From: Mucilaginibacter sabulilitoris
GTDB lineage: Bacteria; Bacteroidota; Bacteroidia; Sphingobacteriales; Sphingobacteriaceae
Assembly (NCBI RefSeq): GCF_034262375.1
Contig: NZ_CP139558.1
Coordinates: 5,394,001 to 5,458,000 of the forward strand
Direction of reading: 5' to 3'
Length of the DNA stretch: 64,000 nt
Under the pieces are notes generated by a model. That model made no database searches. It was not told the origin of the DNA and saw only the letters and a program-made list of their open reading frames with translations. The translations under genes and the position numbers were made by a program. Below, piece by piece: positions 17,938 to 27,228 of the stretch; position 1 is the first letter of the stretch; each line of letters starts with the position of its first letter.

Positions 17938-18267
17938 CAATTTCTGCTTTTTAAGAGAAATTTAGGTTAAACCATATAAACACAGATTTTACCTTTTTAT
18001 TATTAATTGTAGCCGCTTTCACTGGCTAATCAGATTGCTGACAGCCGCATCTGGTAGCGATTGATGGTTAATTATGGCCCGGGATCTGATTTTTTTGATA
18101 TGTCTACCACAAAAATATTTGAATTACTCCAGAATATACATCTGGTTGTTTTACAATCACCCTATGTCATTACTTGCTTCGTGACAACGTCAGGAAGGTC
18201 TCCCCCATGTCTAAAGTCAAAATCGAACAATCATAAAAACTAATTATTTAACATTTAATATAAGCAC

Positions 18268-19740
18268 ATGAGAAAAAATTTAACTATCGGGGCACTATGC
18301 TGCCTGTTAGCCTCCTTAGTGAGCTGTTCTAAAAACGCTATTGAAAAAAACGTTGACCTGTCCCGGCAAAATACTAAAAAACAAACACTTGCACTTTCAA
18401 CTACTAACACAAACGGTTTTAGGGGCATAAACTGGGCCGATCCAAATGGTAATGAGGGTGACGGAAGGGTTGTATTGCCCAGCGGTATGACAACATCCCT
18501 CACCTCAACGCAGGCCGCCGCTTTGGCAACCAGTATATCCAGTGCCGTTAAAACAAGTGGTGGAACTACCATCAGGATGCCGATAAACCCCTGGACGGCA
18601 TCAAGCTCAACCTATTGGCCGGTTTACCAGGCTGCAATTAACGCAGTTGTGGCAAACGGTTGCAAAGTGATCCTTTGTTATTGGCCAGTTGGTGTTCATC
18701 ACGTACCCGATACAGCACAGTGGCATACCATGTGGACAACTGTAAATAATGTATATAAAAACAATACATCAATATTATATGAGCCAATCAATGAGCCTGT
18801 TGATTATTCAAGTACCGATTTGAACAACTTATATGCCGGTTTTTTAACCACTTATAACCCGGCGGATGGAAAATGTATCCTGGATGGCACCGGTTATGCT
18901 GCAGACGTAACTGCTGTTGGTGCCGATTCAAGATTAGCCAACCAATACCTTGGTTTACACTGCTACTGGTGGTTCTGGGGCTCATACAATGTTTGGTCAA
19001 GTTATTATAATATCATGTCGGCCAGAACAGGCTCCTATGCTTCCCGTACAATAGTTACAGAGGTTGGTATCGAAACATTCAGAAACATGAGTTTCTGGTG
19101 GCAATGGGATACCGGCGTATATGTTGATCAGGCATTCCTGACCGGATCACTTGCCTATGCCAAGGATAATTCAATGGGAACAATTGCATGGTCTGGCGTT
19201 AATGATATTGATACCTATCGCTGGTATACGGCAAACAATAACCTTACCGAGGTTAGCCCCGGTACTGCAAATATGTTCAGATGGTCATGGAAACTTACTG
19301 CTTCACCTGTTTGGATAGGGCCGGTTGCTGATGGCAGGTACAAGCTTCAAAACCGGGCTTCAGGCCTCATGCTTGATAATTTAGGCAGTACAACTGATGG
19401 CGCAGCTATAGCTCAATGGGCCGACGGAACAAGTAACAATCAGAAATGGAATATAAGCTATACAGCCGGTTATTATACCTTAAGCTGTGTAACAGGGAAA
19501 GAATGCCTTGATGTGGGTACCAATACTACCGACGGATCAAATGTTTTACAGTATGTGGTAGGCACAAGTACCAATCAACGTTGGTCGCTTGCTTCTACAG
19601 GAGACGGATATTACAGGGTGATTAACCTTACAACTGGTAAATGTCTTGATACAGGAGGTTTAACTGCTAATGGATCATCTGTACAACAGTGGTACCAGGG
19701 TTCAAGTAACAATCAGCAATGGAAACTTATCGCTCAATAA
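18268..19740 (+). CDS. GH5-family lipoprotein glycanase with C-terminal ricin-type lectin domain
   Basis: A lipoprotein of 490 residues: the lipobox LVSC puts the anchor at C20. The catalytic domain (about 48-345) begins NGFRGINWADPNGNEGDG. The acid/base glutamate is E176 in YEPINEP and the nucleophile is probably E265 in TIVTEVGIETF; the WFWGSYNVWSSYY stretch suits a substrate groove. The C-terminal domain (about 350-490) is a beta-trefoil with three QxW repeats (QKWNI, QRWSL, QQWKL) and DxG/CLD motifs typical of CBM13-like lectins. It is probably the surface endo-enzyme of the locus. It is monocistronic, with an upstream HTCS-like operator and a strong terminator after the stop. The GH5 subfamily and substrate are not certain. 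Confidence 0.88.
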   Translation: MRKNLTIGALCCLLASLVSCSKNAIEKNVDLSRQNTKKQTLALSTTNTNGFRGINWADPNGNEGDGRVVLPSGMTTSLTSTQAAALATSISSAVKTSGGTTIRMPINPWTASSSTYWPVYQAAINAVVANGCKVILCYWPVGVHHVPDTAQWHTMWTTVNNVYKNNTSILYEPINEPVDYSSTDLNNLYAGFLTTYNPADGKCILDGTGYAADVTAVGADSRLANQYLGLHCYWWFWGSYNVWSSYYNIMSARTGSYASRTIVTEVGIETFRNMSFWWQWDTGVYVDQAFLTGSLAYAKDNSMGTIAWSGVNDIDTYRWYTANNNLTEVSPGTANMFRWSWKLTASPVWIGPVADGRYKLQNRASGLMLDNLGSTTDGAAIAQWADGTSNNQKWNISYTAGYYTLSCVTGKECLDVGTNTTDGSNVLQYVVGTSTNQRWSLASTGDGYYRVINLTTGKCLDTGGLTANGSSVQQWYQGSSNNQQWKLIAQ

Positions 19741-19787
19741 AAATACTGCGCTATTGCCGGGTGTAGACACCTGACTTTGGTTAAAAG

Positions 19788-19814
19788 GCTGTCTTAAAAA
19801 AAGGCAGCTTTTTT
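19788..19814 (+). terminator. Rho-independent terminator of the GH5 gene
   Basis: GCTGTCTT (19788-19795) pairs with AAGGCAGC (19801-19808) around an A5 loop (8 pairs including one G-U), followed by six T (19809-19814), 48 bases after the GH5 stop. Confidence 0.85.
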
Positions 19815-19910
19815 AGTTGATAACTTATTTCATTAGTAGTTGTTTACGTCAAATTGAAATATAAAAAGCATACTCTGAGGCTGTCTAAAATCATATATAA
19901 AAACCTTTTC

Positions 19911-20003
19911 GTAGAGATGTAATTATGCGTTTCCTGTAAAACAGAACTCTTTTGATAATGATCATGCACTATAAATTGCATACGGGCGACGCAATTATGC
20001 GTC
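19911..20003. repeat. Two related palindromic units in the GH5-SusD spacer
   Basis: A perfect unit GACGCA-ATTA-TGCGTC lies at 19988-20003, followed by TCTCCC. A degenerate copy, GTAGAGATGTAATTATGCG, starts at 19911. The pattern resembles the short GAGACGC...GCGTCTC palindromes dispersed between genes in some Bacteroidota. The spacer 19741-20139 otherwise holds only the two terminators; I see no gene in it. Confidence 0.4.
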
Positions 20004-20042
20004 TCTCCCCCAAATTAACATTCTTAGGTCACACATAAAACA

Positions 20043-20085
20043 AGCCCTCGATAGACCATCACAATTGGAAGTTCTATCGAGGGCT
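20043..20085 (-). terminator. Probable terminator of the susCD operon
   Basis: AGCCCTCGATAGA (20043-20055) and TCTATCGAGGGCT (20073-20085) form a perfect 13-base inverted repeat with a 17-base loop. It starts 54 bases beyond the SusD stop. In the minus direction it is followed by TTGTTTTATG, moderately T-rich. Confidence 0.65.
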
Positions 20086-20139
20086 ATAGTTAAAACAAGT
20101 TATGAATTACATCACTTAAATATGTAACACCAGGACATA

Positions 20140-21693
20140 TTAATATCCTGGGTTGTTGGGCAACAATTTTTTGTTAATATCTATATCAGCCTGGGGCACT
20201 GGCCATAGCCATCCTTTGGCAGCGTTAAATGTTCTGGTCTCTAACTTAGCCTGTTTAAATTGCCATGTGGATGTGCTTGCTGGATTACTCAGCAAAGATT
20301 TATCATAGCCATACGCATCATGTACCAGGGACTGATCCTTCCATCGCAACATATCAGCATACCTGGTACCTTCCATAAAAAATTCAACCCTGCGTTCATG
20401 ACGTAAAACCACCCGTAATTGTGACTGGCTTAAGCCCGTACCTTCTACAGCTTCAACTTTTGGCATGTTTACCCTTGCCCGAACCTGGTCAATGAGTGTA
20501 TAGATTTCTGCCGAGGTGCTTCCAGATTCAATTAAAGCCTCAGCACGAATCAGCAATACATCAGCATAACGCATCAGGATAGTATTAAGGGAGCAATTAT
20601 TGGGGTCCGCAATGCCGATTGCAGCGTACTTACGCGGACGCGCTCCCGATGGAACTACGTCATTAGCAGGAATGTAAGTAGTTGAGCCCCATTGGGAGCC
20701 GGGCAACACAACCGACGCAGCCAGTCTTGGGTCACGATTGAGATAAGGATTTTGAGAATTGTATCCTGAAGCCGAATTAGTGATAGGCAATCCATTGGTC
20801 ATATAATATGAATCGATCAAATCAGCAGTCACGTTTGGCGTTGGCCAAACACTCAAAGATAAGGCAGATGATGGCCATGGCTGTGGCTGTGTGGTTGGTA
20901 TATATTGGATATCAAAAATCACTTCGCTGTTGTTTTCATGTGCCTCATCAAACGTCTGACTATAATTGGGATATAGACTGTAGGCTTTAAGATTGATTAC
21001 ATCCTGCGCCGCCTGCGCAGCATCCGCCCATTTCTCATTATATAACAAGACTTTGGCTTTATAGGCCAGTGCGGCACCCTTTGTTGCGCGACCAACGTCA
21101 GTACCAGAATAGGAGGTTGGCAGTGCTGCTGCTGCATCCGTCAGGTCAGCTACGATCTGGGTCAGCACCGTGGCTTTGGCTGTCCGGGAAACATAAGCGT
21201 CCGAAAGTAATTGAACTTGAGTAATTAAGGGTACGTCGCCAAAATAAGCAATCAGATCAGTATAAGCGTAGCCACGTAAAAACTTCGCCTCAGCCGACAT
21301 TTGACTCTTTACTACAGCATCAACATTTGCGGTGGCAACATCCTTTAAAAACTCATTAGCCCTGGAGATAATGGCAAAATCCTGACTCCACTTAGCATTA
21401 GGAGCCCAGCTGTTGGATGTTGTCTGCCATTCGCCTACTTCTTTAGACCCTTGCCAGGCATCCTGACAATAGGCGTTATCCGATTCAAAATCAAACTGAA
21501 AAAATTGCGACGGTGTTGCATTGGGCTGTATCGCATTGTAAATTCCAACCAAAGCCATTTTCACCTGGGTTTCATTCTGGTAGAAAGTTGTAGGAGACAA
21601 ACGGTCTTTTGGAGTTTTGTTAAGAAGGTCCTTTTTGCAGCTTGCAAGATTGATAGCAGCAAATACGATTAAGACTTTATATATAGTTTTCAT
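20140..21693 (-). CDS. SusD/RagB-family outer-membrane glycan-binding lipoprotein
   Basis: A surface lipoprotein of 517 residues that captures oligosaccharides and forms the lid over the SusC channel. The lipobox NLASC sets the anchor near residue 19 and is followed by KKDLLNKTPKDRLSPTTFY, the usual SusD opening. The helical TPR-like core contains AEAKFLRGYAYTDLIAYFGD, LYNEKWADAAQAAQDVI and ILMRYADVLLIRAEALI. The C-terminus has RHERRVEFFMEGTRYADMLR and ends WPVPQADIDINKKLLPNNPG, typical of the family. It is separated from the susC-like gene by 11 bases. The ligand is not deducible. Confidence 0.96.
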   Translation of the reverse strand: MKTIYKVLIVFAAINLASCKKDLLNKTPKDRLSPTTFYQNETQVKMALVGIYNAIQPNATPSQFFQFDFESDNAYCQDAWQGSKEVGEWQTTSNSWAPNAKWSQDFAIISRANEFLKDVATANVDAVVKSQMSAEAKFLRGYAYTDLIAYFGDVPLITQVQLLSDAYVSRTAKATVLTQIVADLTDAAAALPTSYSGTDVGRATKGAALAYKAKVLLYNEKWADAAQAAQDVINLKAYSLYPNYSQTFDEAHENNSEVIFDIQYIPTTQPQPWPSSALSLSVWPTPNVTADLIDSYYMTNGLPITNSASGYNSQNPYLNRDPRLAASVVLPGSQWGSTTYIPANDVVPSGARPRKYAAIGIADPNNCSLNTILMRYADVLLIRAEALIESGSTSAEIYTLIDQVRARVNMPKVEAVEGTGLSQSQLRVVLRHERRVEFFMEGTRYADMLRWKDQSLVHDAYGYDKSLLSNPASTSTWQFKQAKLETRTFNAAKGWLWPVPQADIDINKKLLPNNPGY

Positions 21694-21704
21694 GATTTTA
21701 TCAT

Positions 21705-24700
21705 TTAGAAATTAACATTTACGCCTGCGGTCATAACACGAACCTGCGGATACGCTTCAGCCCTGGTTTGGTCTGCGGTTTGTTCGGGGTCAAAGCCTTT
21801 GAATTTGGTGAACGTGAAAGCGTTTTGCACATTCGCATATATCCTGAGTGAGCTTAAGCCAATTTTTTTAATGGCAGCCGGACTTAAGGTATACCCCAAT
21901 TCAATATTTTTGATCCTCAGATAGGATGCATTTTCCACATAGAAAGACGAGTGGATATTGTTTTTCCCTCCATCCATTGTCAGACGAGGATACGTATTAG
22001 ATTGGTTTTGTGGTGTCCATCTGTTTAACCACCAGGTACCCAGATTTGCAAATCCGCTAAAGGGTGATGCTATTTCATAATAGGTATAGCCCTGCATACC
22101 CTGTACACCCTGAAAAAATGCACCCAGGTCGAAACCTTTCCAGGCTATATTGAAGTTAAATGCATACGTAATATCAGGGAACTGCTTGCCAATGATTTTT
22201 CGATCATGATTTTGGTCGACTATACCGTCACCGTTTAGATCAGCATATTTTATATCGCCAGGTTGGGTATTGCTGTAATCAGTTACTTTAACAATACCTG
22301 GTTTAAGTGTATAATCACGCTTTGCATAAGGAATCGATGAATCGCTGTTATTTTGCCATGTAAAATCAGAGATCTGATAAATTCCCGTCATTTGGTAACC
22401 GTAGAATGAATTTATAGCAGAACCAACAACAATTGCTTTTGGAGAAGTAAACTGCTGGGGCACATTCATGCTGAGGATCTTGTTTACAATATGTGATACA
22501 TTCAGGGAAGTTCTTAATTTGATACCATTATCAAATGCCTTTCTGTAGGTGATACCAAGCTCGAACCCCTTGTTTTGTACTTCGCCTGCATTAGCCATTG
22601 GAGGTGATTGGGCAATCGTTAATGGGATCGGCTGGGTCAGCAAAAGGTTCTTAGTCCTTTTATCAAAATAATCTGCAGTAATTTCAATGTTATTATGCAA
22701 AGAGATGTCGAGGCCCAGATCCAGTTGCTGAGCAGTTTCCCAGGTCAGGTTTTTATTAGTCATTTGAGTAATAGCAACACCAGAATTAAGTGTTCCGCCG
22801 AACGAATAGTTCTGGCCAGAGCTCAGGATATCGCTGCCGTTATAATAATTGCTGATGTTTTGGTTACCCAAACGGCCCCAGGAAGCACGAACCTTTGCAA
22901 AATCCAGCCAGCTCTGGTTTTTCATGAAACCTTCCTTAGATACTACCCAGCCAGCAGAAAATGAAGGAAATGTTCCCCATTGCTTACCTTGGGCAAACCG
23001 CGAAGAACCGTCTCTCCTGATATTGGCTTCAAATAAATATTTTTCATCAAAAGCGTAATTAAAACGGCCAAAATATGAGCGAAGACCAAGGTCATAACTC
23101 CCGGCGTTATTGGTTTGGGTGGCTGGATCGCCAAGGTTCAATACCCGTTGCGTGTTATTCACAAAATGTAAACGATAACCGCTTTGCCAGTCATAGGTAA
23201 ACTCCTCTTCACTATAGCCAGCCAAAAAATTAAATGAATGGCGATTCATTGTCTTGTTGTATTTCAATAAACCGGTAAGCAACGAGTGGCCGTCAATCTC
23301 ACTTGTTGCAGTCAAATCTGAAGGTAATTGTGTAACGGTTCCGTTTTGGTTTTGCAAAGTCACGTTAGCGTGAAAAGCATTGCCATTGGTGGAGATTACG
23401 TTATAGCCGTAAGTAAGTTGCGCACTTAATCCTGGCAAAATTTTATATTCAGCTTCGGCCTGGCCACTAAAATTATAGCGTTTTGTAAGATTTGTACTGC
23501 CTTCTTTAATCTCTCCATAATAGTTACGTTCGCCGTTAACCGAAACCCAGTTTCCGTTGGCATCTTTAAGCGGATGTATTGGTGCTAAGGTTGCATACCA
23601 TTCGGCGTTCCAAAGGTCGGTTGGTTCATTTTTTATCCCCACGTTTCCGGATATATTGCCTGAAACACGGAGTTTTTTATCTTTTAGATGGTAGCTGTCA
23701 AGATTAAGGCGGAAGTCTGTTTTCTTATAATTGGTTGCAACCAATATGCCATCCTGATCCAAATGGCCCAGCATAAAGGAATAATTAACATTATCACTGC
23801 CCCCGGTTGCACTTACCCTGTGATTTTGCATATAAGCATTACCATAGTACACGTCAAAATAATTGATATCCGGGTACAACGGGTTATTGTGAGCCGCATA
23901 CTTTTGGATTATTGAGTCGGGATATGTGGGGGGCGTTCCACTATTTATATCTGCCTCATTATGCAGCGTAGTATACTGAACCGAGTTTAATACTTTAGGT
24001 AGCCTTGTCGGGCTCTGAATACCTGCATATCCGCTATAATTGACACGGATTTTGCCTGCCGATCCCCGTTTAGTGGTAATTAATATAACACCGTTCGCAG
24101 CACGGTTACCGTAAATAGCCGAAGATGCGGCATCCTTCAGCACTGAAATTGATTGAACATCATTAGGGTTTACATCTCCAATGGTTCCCGGAAAACCGTC
24201 AACTAATACCAATGGGGAATTATCTCCAAATGTTCCCACCCCGCGAATGTCTATTACGGTATTGTCATCTCCCGGTTTACCTGAGCTTTGCAGCGCAAAC
24301 ACACCGGAAACGGTGCCCTGTAGTGCCTGGCTGGTATTTGTTAAAGGGCGGCTTTCCAGATCCTGCGTATTTACAATACCTACAGAACCTGTCAGATTTT
24401 CTTTCTTCTGCGTTCCGTAACCTACCACCACCACATCATTCAGGGTTTTCATTGATGGTTTAAGTTTTATTGCGATATCAGTTTTCCCGTTAATTGCAAT
24501 TTCAACTTTCTCATAGGAGATATAAGTTACCACGAACACAGCATTTTCGGGTACATTGCTAAGCTGAAAGTTGCCTTTTATATCAGTTAGCGCACCTTTA
24601 TTAGTTCCCTTTACATTGATAGAAACTCCTACCAGCGGCTGATCATTAGTAGCATCAACCACAGAGCCCTTTACAGTAATTGCAGCTTTATAAGAAGCTG

Positions 24701-24851
24701 TTCGAGCTGATATAGGCCTGTTGTGGTGAGTTAATAAACTGGGGGTTGACGCGTTAGCACCAATTGGCAATATGAACAATGCCAAAGCGTTAAATGTGGT
24801 GCGGAAACCCCTGGAATACAAATAATTTGAAATAAGTAATTTTCGTTTCAT
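21705..24851 (-). CDS. SusC/RagA-family TonB-dependent outer-membrane transporter
   Basis: A TonB-dependent importer of glycans, 1048 residues. After the signal region there is a carboxypeptidase-regulatory-like domain (about 58-135; VKGSVVDATNDQPLVGVSIN) and the SusC signature VVVGYGTQKKENLTGSVG. The plug follows (about 150-270; DIRGVGTFGDNSPLVLVDGF and VLKDAASSAIYGNRAANGVI), then the large beta-barrel to the C-terminal VMTAGVNVNF. It is the first gene of the susCD operon, with a leader of some 320 bases that contains a putative HTCS site at its far end and a small open frame. Confidence 0.97.
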   Translation of the reverse strand: MKRKLLISNYLYSRGFRTTFNALALFILPIGANASTPSLLTHHNRPISARTASYKAAITVKGSVVDATNDQPLVGVSINVKGTNKGALTDIKGNFQLSNVPENAVFVVTYISYEKVEIAINGKTDIAIKLKPSMKTLNDVVVVGYGTQKKENLTGSVGIVNTQDLESRPLTNTSQALQGTVSGVFALQSSGKPGDDNTVIDIRGVGTFGDNSPLVLVDGFPGTIGDVNPNDVQSISVLKDAASSAIYGNRAANGVILITTKRGSAGKIRVNYSGYAGIQSPTRLPKVLNSVQYTTLHNEADINSGTPPTYPDSIIQKYAAHNNPLYPDINYFDVYYGNAYMQNHRVSATGGSDNVNYSFMLGHLDQDGILVATNYKKTDFRLNLDSYHLKDKKLRVSGNISGNVGIKNEPTDLWNAEWYATLAPIHPLKDANGNWVSVNGERNYYGEIKEGSTNLTKRYNFSGQAEAEYKILPGLSAQLTYGYNVISTNGNAFHANVTLQNQNGTVTQLPSDLTATSEIDGHSLLTGLLKYNKTMNRHSFNFLAGYSEEEFTYDWQSGYRLHFVNNTQRVLNLGDPATQTNNAGSYDLGLRSYFGRFNYAFDEKYLFEANIRRDGSSRFAQGKQWGTFPSFSAGWVVSKEGFMKNQSWLDFAKVRASWGRLGNQNISNYYNGSDILSSGQNYSFGGTLNSGVAITQMTNKNLTWETAQQLDLGLDISLHNNIEITADYFDKRTKNLLLTQPIPLTIAQSPPMANAGEVQNKGFELGITYRKAFDNGIKLRTSLNVSHIVNKILSMNVPQQFTSPKAIVVGSAINSFYGYQMTGIYQISDFTWQNNSDSSIPYAKRDYTLKPGIVKVTDYSNTQPGDIKYADLNGDGIVDQNHDRKIIGKQFPDITYAFNFNIAWKGFDLGAFFQGVQGMQGYTYYEIASPFSGFANLGTWWLNRWTPQNQSNTYPRLTMDGGKNNIHSSFYVENASYLRIKNIELGYTLSPAAIKKIGLSSLRIYANVQNAFTFTKFKGFDPEQTADQTRAEAYPQVRVMTAGVNVNF

Positions 24852-25040
24852 AATTGGGTTATAAATAATTTAAGTTGTTGGGTTGGATAAGCAGGGCAGC
24901 AATATGTCAACATGGCCGGTAAAAAGCCGCCGACAACCGAAAAGCATGTCTTTAAATGAAGAAATGCAGTTCCCGGAATCAGCTATAACATACAATTCCC
25001 ATGGCAGGTGTACCCTGGCATTTTCGTGAAGCGTTTTTAA

Positions 25041-25100
25041 TTAAGATGCCGGCGGTTTTCCTTTCTCCGGAGCATACGCTACTTTCAGAATCTTTCTCAT
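25041..25100 (-). CDS. Candidate 19-residue leader peptide upstream of susC
   Basis: An ATG (25098-25100) opens a frame reading MRKILKVAYAPEKGKPPAS and then TAA. It lies inside the predicted susC mRNA leader, 189 bases before the susC start and downstream of the putative operator. The peptide is basic and proline-rich. It may be chance; there is no ribosome-binding evidence. Confidence 0.25.
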   Translation of the reverse strand: MRKILKVAYAPEKGKPPAS

Positions 25101-25191
25101 GATGGTTTTATTAAAAGAATAATTGGTTTACACGATGGTCATTTCGATATGACTATTCGTGAGAGCAAAGTCTTTTAAAAACACAGAAAAC

Positions 25192-25225
25192 AAAAGGGGC
25201 TAAACGGCAAAAAAGAGGGGACAAA
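25192..25225 (-). promoter_or_regulatory. Putative HTCS operator copy 3 (susCD operon)
   Basis: On the minus strand the halves are TTTGTCCCC (25217-25225) and TTTAGCCCCTTTT (25192-25204); C tracts are 21 bases apart. It is followed by TTTTCTGTGTTTTTAAAAGA and then CTTTGC, a possible -7 region (25165-25172) 24 bases after the second C tract. It points to susC, 341 bases away. Confidence 0.6.
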
Positions 25226-25598
25226 GAGGCAATATCATATTGAAAAGCAATTTTCCATGACTTAGTCTTCAAAACATGCCTTCAAAAGTGATATATTTTT
25301 AAATCAACGTAGAGGTATAATATGCAATGGCTTAGAATTGTGGCATTAATTAAAAAAATCACAAATATTTATTAGCATAGCTAATGAAGGGCACTTAGAA
25401 ACTCAAAAAAATCCTATTTCGAAAGCTATATATGTTAAAATAGAAGTTCATAATTTAATATGGATTTATCTTGTCAGGAATAGATGGTACATTCGCCGGG
25501 CTGGGTATTTTTAATTATACTTCGACGACAATTTGAGTATGGCTTTTTATCCTATTACTAATGCTATTATAACAAACAGCTTCCTTGTTTTACAGATG

Positions 25599-25904
25599 CT
25601 ATATTTCCATTTCCAATAAAGCGTAGCTTAATGTCTTACCATGGGTATCCATCACCAAAGATGTGGTAACGCCTCCGGATAATGCCTGGCTACATACAAA
25701 CTGTAAAGCATGGATATTGGGCATTTCGTAGCGAATGACGTTACCATGCAGAATACTTTTTAGATGAAGGCGGACCTTTTCGGCTGTCACTCGTTCACAT
25801 AATAAATCATAGTCCTTTTCTTCATAGGGAATAAGGGACAAAATGAGCGTATTACCCTTGTCTCCCGCGCGACTATGTGCGATATCATAAAGCCTGATGC
25901 TCAT
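25599..25904 (-). CDS. AtuA C-terminal-domain-like protein (separate ferredoxin-fold domain)
   Basis: A small protein of 101 residues that matches the C-terminal ferredoxin-like domain which, in AtuA proteins of Pseudomonas, follows the large DUF1446 domain. It begins IRLYDIAHSRAGDKGNTLI, with the conserved RAGDKGNT segment, and contains ALQFVCSQALSGGVTTSLV. The gene overlaps the end of the DUF1446 gene by 20 bases, so the two are translated together and very probably form one enzyme made of two chains. The reaction is not established for this family. Confidence 0.85.
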   Translation of the reverse strand: MSIRLYDIAHSRAGDKGNTLILSLIPYEEKDYDLLCERVTAEKVRLHLKSILHGNVIRYEMPNIHALQFVCSQALSGGVTTSLVMDTHGKTLSYALLEMEI

Positions 25905-27225
25905 ATTCTTTCAAGGTTATCTTTGCCTGTATTTTGTTCCTGTCAATCAGGGTGGATACGATCCCGATCACTTCATTGGTGTACTTTCGCACGCCACCAC
26001 CTCCCGCTGGGCCGTTGGTATAAAGTGCCTCTACCTCCTCTCCTATGATCGCCGCTTCTCGTTCATGAAGTGCATTTCCTGCTACCCGAAGCCTTACTTC
26101 ATAGGGTTTATAGTCGCTGCTTAATGATGATGGATGAACTGAAGTATGCCCGATGTAGTCAAACCTGAGCGCCGAAAAGTTGTCATTTAACCTCTGTTTG
26201 ATAATTTTCCCGGCCAATTTCGCGCGCTCCAATGCATGGGCACCGGCATAAGTAATCTCGCCTTCTCCTCTAAAACCCGCCTTATAACCAATACTTACTT
26301 TTAGTGACTGCGGTTTTATACAACCACCTCCTCCATTCATTTCTACCAAATCTGAAGCTGTTTGCCGCAAACTGACAGTCGTAAAATCCGCGATGACATC
26401 CGGCGTAAAATAAGCATGTGGATCGGTAACCTCATACAACAACTGTTCCTTGGCCGTTGCCAGGGTGATGCTACCGCCAGTACCTTCAACTTTGCCGATG
26501 ATGGAGCTGCCATCAGCGTAAACATCCGCGAAGGGATGTCCCAGTGTATGCATATTATCGACCGGCTTTTTTACCGGATCAGCAAAATATCCCCCGGTAA
26601 TCTGCCCTGCACATTCCAGCAAATGCCCCGTCACGGTTGCTTTCCCGATAATATCCGGGTCATCTAACGACCAACCGAATTCATGCACCAAGGGTGCAAC
26701 AAACAAAGAAGGATCAGCAACACGTCCAGTAATTATGATATCAGCATCAGACTGTAAAGCCGGCAAAAGAGCATCCGCTCCGAGATAAGCGTTTGCAGAC
26801 AAAAGCTGACCGGAGCAGGAAATGGGTTTCCCTGTTTCCATAGCGATCTCTTCACCGGTGAAATGTTCCAAAACATCATCACCTGTTATCGCTGCTACCT
26901 TAACTGAAATACCCTGTTTTTTGGCTATTCTAATAATTTCATCAGCCGCTGCAACTGGATTTGCCGCACCCATATTGGTGATCAGCCGCACCTTGTTCTG
27001 TTTAAGCACGGGCAGCAGCAGTTCGATCCGACGTTCCAAAAGCGGGTCATATCCCTGCATGGAATCAGCCGCTTTTCTTTTTTGGGCCAACGCGATGGTG
27101 CGTTCGGCAAGGCATTCCAATACTAAATAATCAAGCGCCCCCTTTTCGGCTAAAACCACCGCGGGTTCCAGCCTGTCCCCTGAAAATCCGGCGCCACAAC
27201 CAATCCTAACTTTGTTTTTTTGCAT
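25885..27225 (-). CDS. AtuA-family (DUF1446) protein
   Basis: A cytosolic protein of 446 residues of the acyclic terpene utilisation AtuA / DUF1446 family. Marks: RIGCGAGFSGDRLEPAVVLA at the start, YLVLECLAERTIALAQ, ITNMGAANPVAAADEI, IIITGRVADPSLFVAPLVHE, HLLECAGQITGGYFADP and MNGGGGCIKPQSLKVSIGY. Relatives are linked to catabolism of citronellol/geraniol-type compounds and other acids, but the chemistry is unknown. The lack of the C-terminal domain is made good by the overlapping downstream gene. It follows the CitMHS transporter by 3 bases, pointing to a carboxylated substrate rather than a terpene. Confidence 0.88.
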   Translation of the reverse strand: MQKNKVRIGCGAGFSGDRLEPAVVLAEKGALDYLVLECLAERTIALAQKRKAADSMQGYDPLLERRIELLLPVLKQNKVRLITNMGAANPVAAADEIIRIAKKQGISVKVAAITGDDVLEHFTGEEIAMETGKPISCSGQLLSANAYLGADALLPALQSDADIIITGRVADPSLFVAPLVHEFGWSLDDPDIIGKATVTGHLLECAGQITGGYFADPVKKPVDNMHTLGHPFADVYADGSSIIGKVEGTGGSITLATAKEQLLYEVTDPHAYFTPDVIADFTTVSLRQTASDLVEMNGGGGCIKPQSLKVSIGYKAGFRGEGEITYAGAHALERAKLAGKIIKQRLNDNFSALRFDYIGHTSVHPSSLSSDYKPYEVRLRVAGNALHEREAAIIGEEVEALYTNGPAGGGGVRKYTNEVIGIVSTLIDRNKIQAKITLKEYEHQAL

Positions 27226-27228
27226 AGT

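Larger units (their letters stand above)
17451..18267. other. Divergent intergenic region between HTCS and GH5 genes
   Basis: These 817 bases separate the leftward HTCS gene from the rightward GH5 gene. I see no convincing gene; a 60-codon frame at 18061-18243 has no recognisable features. The region holds a repeat block at 17603-17655 and the putative HTCS operator at 17903-17937. If transcription begins just after the operator, the GH5 mRNA has an untranslated leader of about 300 bases. Confidence 0.6.
24852..25598. other. Long 5' region of the susC gene
   Basis: These 747 bases hold no large gene. On the minus strand, from distal to proximal, they contain the putative HTCS operator (25192-25225), a possible promoter, a 19-codon open frame (25041-25100), a possible CAGG-GTACA-CCTG hairpin just after it, and about 190 bases before the susC ATG. 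The stretch 25226-25598 is AT-rich and I see nothing definite in it. Confidence 0.6.

Noticed and set aside
18061..18243. 60-codon frame upstream of the GH5 gene
   Set aside because: No signal, domain or family-like segment; it lies in the predicted untranslated leader and is AT-rich.
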